Counted from the first letter of the stretch, positions 1-6,866 are shown. The stretch: DNA of 11,597 nucleotides from Baffinella frigidus (GCA_026770585.1 MU646680.1:240820-252416), one strand, 5' to 3'. Program-made: numbers and translations. The notes: generated from the sequence alone by a model not told the origin.

Positions 1-270
1 ACGTTTCCGCCCGCTGAGCGGTCGGACCTGTGTAAAGTCGCTGCTTTTCATCTGAAAATTACTACACACGTTTACAATCGACATTTATTCTGTTCGCATA
101 GGTAGCCTCGTGTGGCCGGGGGAAGCAAATCGGTGAGAGCCCAAACAGACCGCGACAGCGCTAGGCGTGAGCAGCCTCATAACCTCAAACTTTATTAATG
201 AGGTGAAGGCTCGCAACCTGCACTTCCAGAGAAAGCGCTTGGACTCCAGCGGCGGGTGGCTCCAGCCTAC
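1..270. other. Single-copy-like DNA, no gene recognised
   Basis: I see no gene, RNA or array here. The only shared sequence is a short AAAATTACTACAC motif at about 55-67, which reappears in altered or inverted form near 6335 and 6952. A frame opens at 167 and runs into the duplicated block downstream, but nothing in it resembles a known protein. Confidence 0.5.
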
Positions 271-410
271 ACCTAACCAGGGCTACACATGTAGTTATAT
301 ACGCCATACATCTATTATACACCGCTCTCCCGGTACAAACGTGCGTGTTTTAAAAGTGAAACGCGCCCCCGTTTGTCGCAGGATCGCTGCTGGGCGGCGC
401 AGCTCGCTCC
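271..410 (+). repeat. 140-bp direct duplication, copy 1
   Basis: This block is repeated at 430-569 at a constant offset of 159 bases with no indel and about 9 substitutions (roughly 94% identity). Both copies carry ACGCCATACATCTATTATAC and a GC-rich 3' part ending in GGATCGCTGCTGGGCGGCGC. Because 159 is a multiple of three, the frame opening at 167 stays open through both copies and gives a 177-residue translation. In that frame about seven of the nine differences change the amino acid, so the open frame is probably a by-product of the duplication. Confidence 0.9.
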
Positions 411-429
411 AAATCCGGCTGAACGATGT

Positions 430-569
430 ACCTAAACAGGGCGACACATGTGGTTTTATACGCCATACATCTATTATACACCGCTTTCCCGGTACAAACG
501 TGCGTGTTTTCAAAGTGAAACGCGCCCCCGTTTGCCGCAGGATCGCTGCTGGGCGGCGCAGTGCGCTCC
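430..569 (+). repeat. 140-bp direct duplication, copy 2
   Basis: Second copy of the block at 271-410. A 19-base spacer (411-429) separates the copies. The lack of indels at 94% identity points to a fairly recent local duplication. No function can be assigned. Confidence 0.9.
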
Positions 570-628
570 ATCGCCCACACCTCCGCGGGAACCTCTCCAC
601 CCAACCAGGTAACGCCCAAAGGATTTAC

Positions 629-849
629 CACTTAGCAGAGGGGTGGATAGATGGCTGGTGTTTTGTCCTCTCCCACGCGTCTTCTTGCGACGACGACTGA
701 CCAGACTGACCACTTAGCAGCGCCCGAGTTCCGTTTCCCCCGGAAATATCCGGGGGAAACGCGGTTAGAATTCCAGGGCGTTGGATAAGATTCTAGTACA
801 TATCGTTTAGATGGACTGTATCCGTGAAGCCCCCGGTGGCTGCTAAGTG
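629..849. repeat. CACTTAGCAG motif, two direct and one inverted copy
   Basis: The 10-mer CACTTAGCAG occurs at 629-638 and 711-720, and inverted as CTGCTAAGTG at 840-849. The inverted copy abuts the poly-G run. The arrangement could mark ends of a small insertion (711-849), but no target-site duplication is visible. Confidence 0.4.
732..761. other. Perfect 13-bp stem with 4-base loop
   Basis: The left arm CGTTTCCCCCGGA (732-744) is exactly complementary to the right arm TCCGGGGGAAACG (749-761), with loop AATA. It is a strong GC-rich hairpin. There is no gene immediately upstream to support a transcription terminator, so the role is unknown. Confidence 0.85.
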
Positions 850-860
850 GGGGGGGGGGG
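849..860 (+). repeat. Poly-G run (12 G)
   Basis: Uninterrupted run of 12 G directly after an inverted CACTTAGCAG motif. Similar pure G or C tracts of 10-14 bases occur at 4681, 6853, 7051 and 10164. Exact lengths of such runs are prone to sequencing error. Confidence 0.8.
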
Positions 861-1080
861 CTAGGGGGAAACTAGGGCTCTTGGTTTAGGGGAAGGGGTA
901 GCGGCAGGCTTGCTCGTTGGGGTCGAAGCTCAAGCCAAGCCACAAGTGCGAATTTGCCTACTGATGATTCTGAGATTCTTTCCCAGGAAACACGCCAAAA
1001 GTCAGCGACTGGAGCTATTCCTCGGCGCATTGATGTTTCGTTTGTGCCAGGAAACGCTTGTGAAAGGAGGGAGCCTCAAC

Positions 1081-1240
1081 CCTTGGTCGGATAGCGAGGG
1101 GGCAAACGGATCTTTTTAATGCGGGTACGAATTCAAAATTTGGTACCAGTCGCGTCCAGTTTGTACTGGGCTTCAGCTCCCATCGGGAGCTGAAGGCAAT
1201 AAATACCCGATCCATTTGCCCCCTCGCTATCCGAGCAAGG
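1081..1240. mobile_element. MITE-like fold-back element, 160 bp
   Basis: The ends form a 32-bp terminal inverted repeat: 1081-1112 pairs with 1209-1240 with only two mismatches, and the outermost bases are CCTTG and CAAGG. The centre holds a second hairpin (1171-1181 with 1185-1195, loop ATC). A related but diverged half copy in the opposite orientation lies at 7294-7391, which shows the sequence is dispersed. There is no coding capacity. A minus-strand frame crosses it and matches a frame in the other copy (shared residues WTRLVP and EFVP), but this follows from nucleotide similarity. I see no target-site duplication. A non-autonomous DNA transposon is the best reading; a plain fold-back repeat is the alternative. 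Confidence 0.65.
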
Positions 1241-1284
1241 CTTGCATTCTGATGTGTGACCCGCTCTACCCCTTCAGCGTTCAT

Positions 1285-1302
1285 GGGGTCAAAACTGACC
1301 CC
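1285..1302. other. 7-bp hairpin GGGGTCA/TGACCCC
   Basis: GGGGTCA at 1285-1291 is complementary to TGACCCC at 1296-1302, with a 4-base loop. It lies between the fold-back element and a short dispersed repeat. Confidence 0.6.
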
Positions 1303-1322
1303 AAAGAGGTCCTAGGTAGGTC

Positions 1323-1352
1323 CTAGGGCTCTACAGTAGGGCGTATGAGCCT
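1323..1352 (+). repeat. About 30-bp dispersed repeat with inverted partner at 10197-10227
   Basis: The core CTACAGTAGG followed by a C/G-rich step and TATGA matches the reverse complement of 10197-10227 with a few mismatches. Both sites sit beside CCTAGG-rich sequence. It is too short to classify. Confidence 0.5.
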
Positions 1353-1430
1353 ACTGGCCACTTCTGATGTGTGCCCTGGCATGGGCAGCAGGCTACGAAG
1401 AGGGTATAGGTTTCGTCCGGGTGTAAGCCT

Positions 1431-1470
1431 ATGATAATAATAATAAATAATAATAATGATGATAATAATC
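1431..1470 (+). repeat. AAT/ATA microsatellite
   Basis: Imperfect trinucleotide array of ATA/AAT units interrupted by GATG, flanked by non-repetitive sequence. Confidence 0.9.
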
Positions 1471-1499
1471 AACCCCTGAAACCTGTGCCGGGCAGCATG

Positions 1500-1635
1500 G
1501 GTTGAGGGTTTAGGGTTTGCCCCTCGCGTGGGGCCCGCTTCAGGACCGTGCGGTCGTCTACCCTGAACCATGATGCCTGAACCCTGAACCCTGACCCCTG
1601 AATCCTGAACCCTGAACCCTGAACCATGAACCCTG
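1500..1635. repeat. Telomere-like tracts: short TTTAGGG, then CCCTGAA array
   Basis: At about 1500-1520 the sequence reads GTTGAGGGTTTAGGGTTTG, the G-rich strand. From about 1560 to 1635 it becomes CCCTGAA heptamers on the C-rich strand, with CCATGAA and CCTGAAT variants. The strand orientation therefore switches within 60 bases. Confidence 0.85.
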
Positions 1636-1680
1636 GCGTGATCTTGCTCCGGGCCACGTGTGTTGTCTCTCTTCTTCATT

Positions 1681-1763
1681 ATCTTAGTATACGTTGTATA
1701 CTTGGTGATATACGACTCTGGGTACGTGACCTTTCGACATCTCCTTGTCTCGTGTCGCCTCCC
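1681..1763 (-). repeat. Dispersed repeat, about 85 bp, inverted relative to 5147-5234
   Basis: Read on the minus strand, this segment begins GGAGGCGACACG and continues through ACCCAGAGTCGTATATCACC and AGTATACAAC to AAGATAAT. It matches 5147-5234 at roughly 80% with small indels. Just beyond the shared end, this copy reads GAAGAAGAGAG on the minus strand. The family is not recognised. It could be the end of a retroposon with a GAA-rich tail or another non-autonomous element. Confidence 0.75.
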
Positions 1764-1809
1764 CCGAGCACCAACCCTGAGTCTATCATCCCCGTCTCCA
1801 AGGTCCTGT

Positions 1810-1962
1810 AAACAGGTCCTAACTTAGTGAAAAGCGATCAAATCGCCAAACAGGTCCTAACTTAGTGAAAAGCGATCAATTCGCCAAACAGGTCCTAACT
1901 TAGTGAAAAGCGATCAATTTGCCTAAACAGGTCCTAACTTAGTGAAACGCGATCAATTTGCC
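1810..1962 (+). repeat. Four-copy 38-bp minisatellite
   Basis: Units start at 1810, 1848, 1886 and 1925, giving periods of 38, 38 and 39 bases. Each unit begins AAACAGGTCCTAACTTAGTG and continues AAA[A/C]GCGATCAA. Differences are limited to a few bases (AATCGCC, TTCGCC, TTTGCC). The high identity implies recent expansion. No spacers separate the units, so this is not a CRISPR array. Confidence 0.95.
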
Positions 1963-2048
1963 AACCGCACAGCGGACGGCAGTTATCATTAATCCTCGTC
2001 CGGATGAGATCTGGTTCGCCCACGCCAGGCTCTTGGGTAGGGTATTCC

Positions 2049-2088
2049 AGGGTCGTTCTTGGAGCCATTGGGTCGTTCTTGGAGCCAA
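2049..2088 (+). repeat. 20-bp tandem duplication (two copies)
   Basis: GGGTCGTTCTTGGAGCCA occurs twice, 20 bases apart. An analogous two-copy duplication of about 17 bp (TACCATTTTCCCTTG type) follows at 2111-2144. Confidence 0.85.
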
Positions 2089-2141
2089 ATTCTTCTACAA
2101 ATTGACTGAATACCATTTCCCCTTGCATACCATTTTCCCTT

Positions 2142-2255
2142 GAAAAAATGACTTTTGAATACCGCCCCCTCCAGCCCGAACCACAGGGCTGGAGGGGGCG
2201 GTATTCAAAAGTCATTACAGGGCTGGAGGGGGCAGTATTCAAAAGTCATTTTTTC
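2142..2255. repeat. Large perfect inverted repeat with a tandem second right arm
   Basis: The left arm 2147-2177 is exactly complementary to 2186-2216 (31 bp, 8-base loop). A second right arm at 2220-2255, 34 bases downstream, pairs with the whole of 2142-2177 with a single mismatch (CCG versus CAG). The arm core is GGGCTGGAGGGGGC followed by GTATTCAAAAGTCATT. The two right arms can compete for one left arm. The structure could be the end of a fold-back element or a hairpin-mediated duplication. No gene or transposase is nearby. Confidence 0.95.
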
Positions 2256-2329
2256 GTGGTTCGGGGTGCTGGTAGCGGTACACTGTTTTGTACGGAGGCC
2301 GGCTTTGACGTTAGCGTGTCCATGGAACC

Positions 2330-3065
2330 CTCAACCCCAACCCCCCCACCCCAAACTCTAAACCCCAAACCCCAAACCCCACACCCCACACCCCAAACCC
2401 CAAACCCCACACCCCAAACCCCACACCCCCAACCCCCAACTCCAAACCCCAAACCCCACACCCCACACCAGACGCGGTACATGCCAGCAACCCCAAACCC
2501 CAAAACCCGAAACCCGAAACCCGAAACCCGAAACCCTGAACCACAAACCCCCAAACCCCACACCACACACCCCAACCCCCAAACTCCACACCCCACGCCA
2601 GGCGCGGCATATGCCAGCAGCTTCCCCTCTGATGGGACATATGATCCCTAAACCCCAAACCCCAAACCCCAAACCCTAAACCCCAAACCCCACACACCAA
2701 ACATCAAACCCCACACCCCACACCAGGTGCGGTACATGCCAGCAACCCCAAACCCCAAAACCAACACCCCCAACTCCAAACCCCACACCCTACACCCCAC
2801 ATCAGGCGCGGCATATGCCAGCAACCTCCTCTCTGATGGAACAGAGGACCAAAACCCCACACACCCAACTCCAAACACCAAGGGCGACCACCTACATCCT
2901 CCTCCTGAACCCTACACCATGAACTCTCAACCCTGAACTCGAACCATGAACTCTCAACCCTGAACTGAACCATGAACTCGCAACCCTCAACTCTTAACCC
3001 TAAACCATGAACCCTCGACCTTAGACCTTCGACCTTCGACCTTAACCCCTAAATCTTAACCCCAC
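2330..3065 (+). repeat. Degenerate telomere-like array, CCCCAAA/CCCCACA type
   Basis: The sequence is C-rich heptamer-like units, mostly CCCCAAA and CCCCACA, with a CCCGAAA patch at about 2506-2540 and CCCTGAA/CCATGAA/TCGACCT variants from 2900 to 3060. Several frames are open because the array lacks stops in them. The translations are Pro-, Asn-, Thr- or Gly-, Val-, Trp-rich low-complexity strings and are not genes. Cassettes of a separate family interrupt the array. Confidence 0.9.
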
Positions 3066-3120
3066 ACCCCACACCAGGCGCGGCATATGCCAGCAACCTC
3101 CCCTCTGATGGAACAGAGGC
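2464..3120 (+). repeat. Interspersed cassette family 1 (five copies)
   Basis: A cassette beginning CACCAGGCGCGG and continuing CATATGCCAGCAACCTC, then CCTCTGATGG, occurs at about 2464-2492, 2591-2640, 2716-2747, 2794-2848 and 3064-3120. Copies 1 and 3 are truncated after GCCAGCAACC and have TACATG for TATATG-type sequence. Each copy sits inside the C-rich array, so array plus cassette makes a higher-order unit. No function is recognised. Confidence 0.85.
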
Positions 3121-3131
3121 TGGTGGAGCAC

Positions 3132-3561
3132 AGGATCCTCGGTCGGACTTCCCCGAAACGGAAAAGCTCCTCAGGCACCGCCCCCTGAACCCTAAACCCT
3201 AAAACATCTAAACCATACACACCTGAGACCTAAGGATCCTGGGTCGGACTTCCCCGAAAAGGAAACCCTCATCACACACCGCCCCCTGAAACCCAAACCC
3301 TGAAACACCTAAATCCTAAACCCCAAAACCTAAATATCCTGGAAAGCCATTCTCGGCTTTTACCGAGCATTGCTTTTGACGCTGGAGCCATTATAGTTCT
3401 TGTCTCTGAGGCGGGCCCGTTTCTTAAGGCGCATAGACTTGTGTATTACTCAACTCAAGGCTCAAGGGTCTCATTTAGGACCTGTATCGAGAGTAATAAA
3501 GAAGAAGAAGAAGAAGATCCTGGGTCGGACATCCCCGTAATGGAAAAGCTCCTCAGGCACT
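3132..3561 (+). repeat. Interspersed cassette family 2 (three copies)
   Basis: A cassette of about 50-57 bp containing GGTCGGACTTCCCCG and GGAAAAGCTCCTCAGGCAC occurs at 3132-3188, 3232-3290 and 3515-3561. Copies 1 and 2 end in ACCGCCCCCTGAA, which leads into telomere-like repeats. Copy 3 follows a GAA microsatellite. Confidence 0.8.
3335..3516 (+). other. Unique insert ending in AATAAA and (GAA)n
   Basis: About 160 bp of non-array DNA lies between two family-2 cassettes. Its right end reads AGAGTAATAAAGAAGAAGAA with five to six GAA units. A polyadenylation-like AATAAA next to a simple tail is what a 5'-truncated non-LTR retroposon would leave, but no coding sequence survives. A chance microsatellite is the alternative. 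Confidence 0.3.
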
Positions 3562-4135
3562 CCTACACCCTAAACCCCAAACCCTAACCCCCCAACCTCA
3601 AACCCTAAACCCCTCAACCCTACACCCCAAACCCCAAACCCTAACCCCTCAACCCCAAACCCTAAACCCCTCAACCCTGAACCCCAAACCCTAAACCCCT
3701 CAACCCTCGACCCCAAGCCCTAAACCGCTGAACCCTCAACACCAAACCCTAAACCCCTAAACGCTAACCCCTTACCCCTGAATCCTGAACTCTAAACCCT
3801 AAACCCTAAACCCCTGAACCCTAAACCCTGAACCCTAAACCCTAAACCATGAACCGTAAACCCTCAACCCTCAACCCCTAAACCCTAGACCCTAGACCCT
3901 AAACCCTGCAAAACCTAAACCCTGAACCCGAAACCCGAAACCCTAACAACGCTCAACGCTAATCCCCAAACTCTAAACCCCAAACCCTAAACCCCAAACC
4001 CCAAACCCCAAACCCCAAACCCCAAACCCCAAATCCCAAACCCTAAACCCCAAACCCCAAACCCTCAACCCCAAAATCGAAACCCCAAACCCGAACCCCT
4101 CAACCCCTCCACCCCTCCACCCCTCCACCCCTCCA
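3562..4135 (+). repeat. Degenerate CCCTAAA telomere-like array
   Basis: Dense CCCTAAA, CCCCTAA, CCCCAAA and CCCTGAA units with frequent spacing errors. The longest perfect CCCTAAA runs are only about three to four units (for example near 3793-3812). It resembles degenerate interstitial or subtelomeric telomere-type DNA and not a functional chromosome end. The right edge becomes a CCCCTCCA tandem (about 4098-4138). Confidence 0.9.
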
Positions 4136-4339
4136 CCCTCCCCCCATCCCAGGCATGGTCAGCGGGTGTGTTTCGCGACCTCAGAAAATGGCTCCCAACG
4201 GCCTGGGAATCTGACGCCGCGCCCTCAACCATAAACCATAAACCCTCAACCCCTACGCCAGGGAGCTCGTCGCGTATCTGGGGCAGCGTGCACGGGTGCA
4301 TGGCGCGCTTTGAGAAAATGGCTGAAACGCCCTGGGAAT

Positions 4340-4490
4340 CCAACACCCTGAACCATGAACCATCCGCCATCAACCATCAACCATCAACCATCAACCAAAC
4401 ACCCTGAACCATAAACCATCAACCATCCACCATAAACCATAAACCTTAAAACCTTAAACTCCACCATAAACCCTAACCCTCAAGCCCTAC
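4340..4490 (+). repeat. CCATCAA/CCATAAA heptamer array
   Basis: A local variant of the telomere-like repeat in which the heptamer is CCATCAA (four consecutive units near 4370-4396) or CCATAAA. It shows homogenisation of a mutated unit between two family-A cassettes. Confidence 0.85.
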
Positions 4491-4622
4491 GGCAGGAAGC
4501 TCCTCGCCGATGCGGAGCAGAGTGAACGGGTGTATGGCGCTGCCCTGAGAAAACGGCCCAAACGGCCTGGGAATCTGACGCCGCGCCCCCCCCTGCCGTG
4601 ACTCGAGAGAGGAAGCCGAGGG

Positions 4623-4693
4623 AGTGAGGGGGTGGGGGTAGACAAGGGGGTGAGGGGGTGGGGGTAGACACCCGGACGCTGGGGGGGGGGGGG
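4623..4693 (+). repeat. G-rich 26-bp tandem duplication and 13-G run
   Basis: GTGAGGGGGTGGGGGTAGACA occurs twice at a 26-base period (4624 and 4650), followed by 13 G at 4681-4693. The + strand carries many closely spaced G runs of four or more and could form G-quadruplexes. Confidence 0.85.
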
Positions 4694-4989
4694 CCTCTAA
4701 ACCCTAAACCATAAATGCTGAATCCTAAACCCCAAACCCTAAACCCCTACGGCAGGGAGTTCCTCGCCGATGCGGGGCAGCGTGGACGGGTGTATGACCC
4801 GACCTAAAAACATCGCTCAAACGGCCTGGGAATCTGACACCCGAAACCCTAACCCCTAAACCCTACACCAGGGACCCTAAATCCTAAACCCTAAACCCTC
4901 AACCCATTCGGCAGGGAGTTCCTCGCCGGTCCGGGGCGGCGTGAACGGGTGTATGGCGCGCCCCTCCAGCTTCGAGTCCGAGGTGCTCC

Positions 4990-5029
4990 TTCCTAACCGA
5001 CGGATAGCGTTCCTAACCGACGGATAGTG
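4990..5029 (+). repeat. 20-bp tandem duplication (two copies)
   Basis: TTCCTAACCGACGGATAG followed by CG or TG occurs twice at a 20-base period, with one difference between copies. Confidence 0.85.
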
Positions 5030-5146
5030 TTCCCAGGGACCAGGCGTGTAGCCCGATCGCAGGTTGTGGAGAGGTGTATGGCGCGACGCTTTACCTTCGA
5101 GTCCCAGGCCCACCCTGCGTTCACCTTTTAATAACAGTGATAGTAG

Positions 5147-5234
5147 GAGGCGACACGCGAGAGCAGAAAGATGCTCTAGAGAGTCACCTACCCAGAGTCA
5201 TATATCACCGAGTATACAACAGTATACGAAGATA
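5147..5234 (+). repeat. Dispersed repeat, partner of 1681-1763
   Basis: The segment runs from GGAGGCGACACG through ACCCAGAGTCATATATCACC to GAAGATAA and is inverted relative to 1681-1763. It has a few small indels and a block of divergence near 5160-5182. It is followed by an AT-rich stretch of ATATAT. Confidence 0.75.
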
Positions 5235-5258
5235 ATAAACATAAATATATATATATTG

Positions 5259-5517
5259 AACCCAAACGACGCGGTTTGGGGCCCCTGTGATGGTCAAAAT
5301 AGTTGTTTTGGACCCAACCGACGCGGTTTGGGGTCCAAGGGCGTTCTGGAGGGGGGTATGGCACGACCCTCCAGCTTCGAGTCCGAGGTGCACCCTGCAC
5401 CCCACCTTTTCATACCAGTTGAAAACAGACGTGTTTATACCAGTTATAAATAGACCTTTTTATAACAGGTATCAACATAATAAAAAGTGTTTTAACCCAA
5501 CCGACGCGGTTTGGGGT
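5259..5517 (+). repeat. Three copies of a CCCAA(C)CGACGCGGTTTGGGG motif
   Basis: Copies are at 5259-5281, 5312-5334 and 5494-5517. The motif has imperfect dyad symmetry (CCCAAAC versus GGTTTGGG around GACGC). All three can be read N/D-P-x-D-A-V-W-G in some + frame, but they are too short to interpret as coding. Confidence 0.8.
5412..5472 (+). repeat. Diverged 24-25-bp tandem, AT-rich
   Basis: TACCAGTT at 5413 and 5437, then TAACAGGT at about 5463, give three diverged units with A/T-rich interiors (GTTTATA, TTTTTATA). Confidence 0.6.
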
Positions 5518-5645
5518 GCGTAGTTGGTAAGTTGATCACTTTTCAGAAGGTTTGAGGTTAGTAAAGAAGGAGAAGAACGGTGGGTGCCAGGGCGTTCTGG
5601 AAGGGGGGGTGGCGCGACCCTCCAGCTTTGAGTCCCAGGTGCACT

Positions 5646-5895
5646 CAACCCCCCAAACCCTTAACCCTTAACCCGAAACCCAAAACCCAAAACCCAAAAC
5701 CCGAACCCCTAAACCCTAAACCCTGAACCCTAAACCCTGAACCCGAAACCCAACCCCCAACCCCCAACCCCCAAAACCCGGAACCCTAAACCCTGTCCCC
5801 TGAAGCCTATCCCCTATCCCCTTCACCCTAATCCCTAACGTTCCTAAAACCCTAAACCCTAAGCCCTGAACGCTGAACCCTGGTCCCCAAACCTT
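5646..5895 (+). repeat. Telomere-like array, mixed CCCTAAA/CCCAAAA/CCCCAAC
   Basis: Degenerate C-rich heptamers including CCCTTAA, CCCAAAA, CCCTGAA, CCCTATC and CCCCAAC. A minus-strand frame of Gly/Phe/Val-rich sequence is open across it and is an array artefact. Confidence 0.85.
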
Positions 5896-5917
5896 GAACC
5901 AGGAGTTGTGTGAGGCC

Positions 5918-6240
5918 ACATCAGAATGCTAGAGGGGCCTATTTGAAACCCATGTTCTTTTAAAAGTGGGCATTTGTGTAGAACATTTCGTTGGATTGGT
6001 CACGTTACTAGGCGAGATTAGTCCAGGCGAGAGGTTGGAACACCCTATCCTGGTACAAGTGTTTACAACCCCACATGTAAACAGGATCTTCCAGGATTCT
6101 CATGAGGAGGGGGAGTTGGGGGGGCCGCCTCACCTTTGAAAACTATTTTTAAATGGCTAAATATGTTTTGAATTTGGATCCGAGTCGGGCCCACGCATTG
6201 AGTCTACCTCAGTGGAACAGAGCTAGAAACGCTGAACTCT
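5918..6240. other. Single-copy-like DNA with nested hairpin
   Basis: No gene is seen in about 320 bases. TGTTTACA (6060-6067) pairs with TGTAAACA (6076-6083). Outside it, ATCCTGG (6047-6053) pairs with CCAGGAT (6091-6097), giving a nested stem structure at 6047-6097. Confidence 0.5.
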
Positions 6241-6288
6241 AAACCCTGAAGCAGGAGTTGAGTGAGGCGGGGGAATGGGCGCGTAGAG

Positions 6289-6438
6289 CCAATGTCATGT
6301 GGAAACTCTTTTGATTAAAAAAACTTTGGTAATGAAATTTACTACACAGAACGATCTTTACTAGTAATATTAAAGAACACGTGTTGTAATTTTCTGTGAA
6401 AGTCAGTTTTTGAAATTAACACACTTTCCACATTACAT
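6289..6438. other. AT-rich segment with imperfect terminal inverted repeats
   Basis: ATGTCATGTGGAAAC near 6291-6305 is inverted as a sequence equivalent to ATGTAATGTGGAAAG near 6422-6438. The interior is markedly more AT-rich than its surroundings. This could be a small MITE-like insertion of about 150 bp. The interior contains no long frame. Confidence 0.35.
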
Positions 6439-6490
6439 CTGTCAGGACTTGCCCAAAGCGAACTTGCTTCGTGCGAACTTTCAACTTAGC

Positions 6491-6807
6491 TTTGTACCAG
6501 CAACTTCGAACCGGTGCGGTTTCACCCCCATTAAACCCTGAAGCGATCCCTGCACCCTGACGCGTAAACCCTGAGGCAGGAGTTGGGTGAGGAGGGGTGG
6601 TCCCTGAACCCTGACGCCTAAACGTGATCCCTGAACCCTGACGCCTAAGTGACCCCTGCACCCTGACGCATGAACCCTGAGGCAGGAGTTGGGAGAGGAA
6701 CTTATATTTGTACCAGCAATTTCGAACCGGTGCGATTTTAACCCCTTTTAAATCTTTGAAGTACCCTGACGCGTAAACCCTGAGGCAGGAGTTAGGTGAG
6801 GAGGGGG
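6491..6807 (+). repeat. About 105-bp direct repeat (two copies)
   Basis: TTTGTACCAGCAACTTCGAA (6491) and TTTGTACCAGCAATTTCGAA (6707) open two copies, at 6491-6600 and 6707-6807, offset about 216. Both continue with CCGGTGCG and run through CCCTGACGCGTAAACCC into a family-D cassette. Confidence 0.85.
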
Positions 6808-6852
6808 ATGATTCGATCTGGGGTACAGACAGCGCCCATCCTCAGGTACCAG

Positions 6853-6866
6853 CCCCCCCCCCCCCC
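6853..6866 (+). repeat. Poly-C run (14 C)
   Basis: Fourteen uninterrupted C after GGTACCAG. The preceding GTACAGACAGCGCCCATCC (about 6824-6842) recurs near 7031-7049 just before another C run of ten (7051-7060), so motif plus C tract is itself duplicated. Confidence 0.8.

Larger units (their letters stand above)
4149..4988 (-). repeat. Interspersed cassette family A (five copies)
   Basis: Cassettes of about 75-100 bp lie at about 4149-4224, 4253-4344, 4486-4587, 4746-4842 and 4906-4988, separated by CCCTAAA- or CCATAAA-type repeats. On the + strand typical parts are GGCAGGGAGTTCCTCGCCG, ACGGGTGTATGGCGCG and CGGCCTGGGAATCTGACGCC. The last copy switches to the family-B ending CCTCCAGCTTCGAGTC. 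On the minus strand several copies keep one frame, with conserved D-S-[KQ], [HI]-H-P and [DE]-E-L-P. Copy 4 has an internal TGA and copy 3 shifts frame. They may be decayed fragments of a former coding exon. Confidence 0.75.
5034..5645 (-). repeat. Interspersed cassette family B (three copies plus one hybrid)
   Basis: Copies lie at about 5034-5130, 5338-5420 and 5588-5645; the tail of the family-A copy at 4906-4988 belongs here too. The core is GGGCGTTCTGGAGG, then TATGGCGCGACCCTCCAGC and TTCGAGTC. In the copy at 5338 CTGGAGGG (5346-5353) and CCCTCCAG (5367-5374) form a hairpin. The minus strand reads D-S-K-L-E-G-R-A in the later copies. Shared 5' and 3' halves with family A suggest recombination between cassettes. 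Confidence 0.75.
5891..6808 (+). repeat. Interspersed cassette family D (five copies)
   Basis: A short cassette of CCCTGAGGCAGGAGTTGGGTG followed by AGG and G-runs lies at about 5891-5917, 6241-6273, 6566-6600, 6672-6698 and 6774-6808. It is usually preceded by telomere-like AAACCCTGA or CCCTGACGC units. Confidence 0.8.

Noticed and set aside
167-700. 177-residue frame as a gene
   Set aside because: It is created by a duplication with an offset divisible by three. Most differences between the copies change the amino acid, and no domain is recognised.
732-761. Bacterial-type transcription terminator
   Set aside because: The stem is strong but there is no T-run after it, no upstream gene, and the context is not bacterial.
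1810-1962. CRISPR array
   Set aside because: Units are contiguous 38-mers with no unique spacers, and the rest of the window is eukaryotic in character.
2148-2700. Overlapping long open frames on both strands
   Set aside because: They are translations of CCCCAAA/CCCCACA repeats. The products are low-complexity in every frame and both strands are open at once, as expected from heptamer arrays.
6491-6530. tRNA-derived SINE promoter (B-box-like GGTTCGAA on the minus strand)
   Set aside because: The T-stem bases do not pair, the final CC of the B box is missing and no A box was found at the expected distance.
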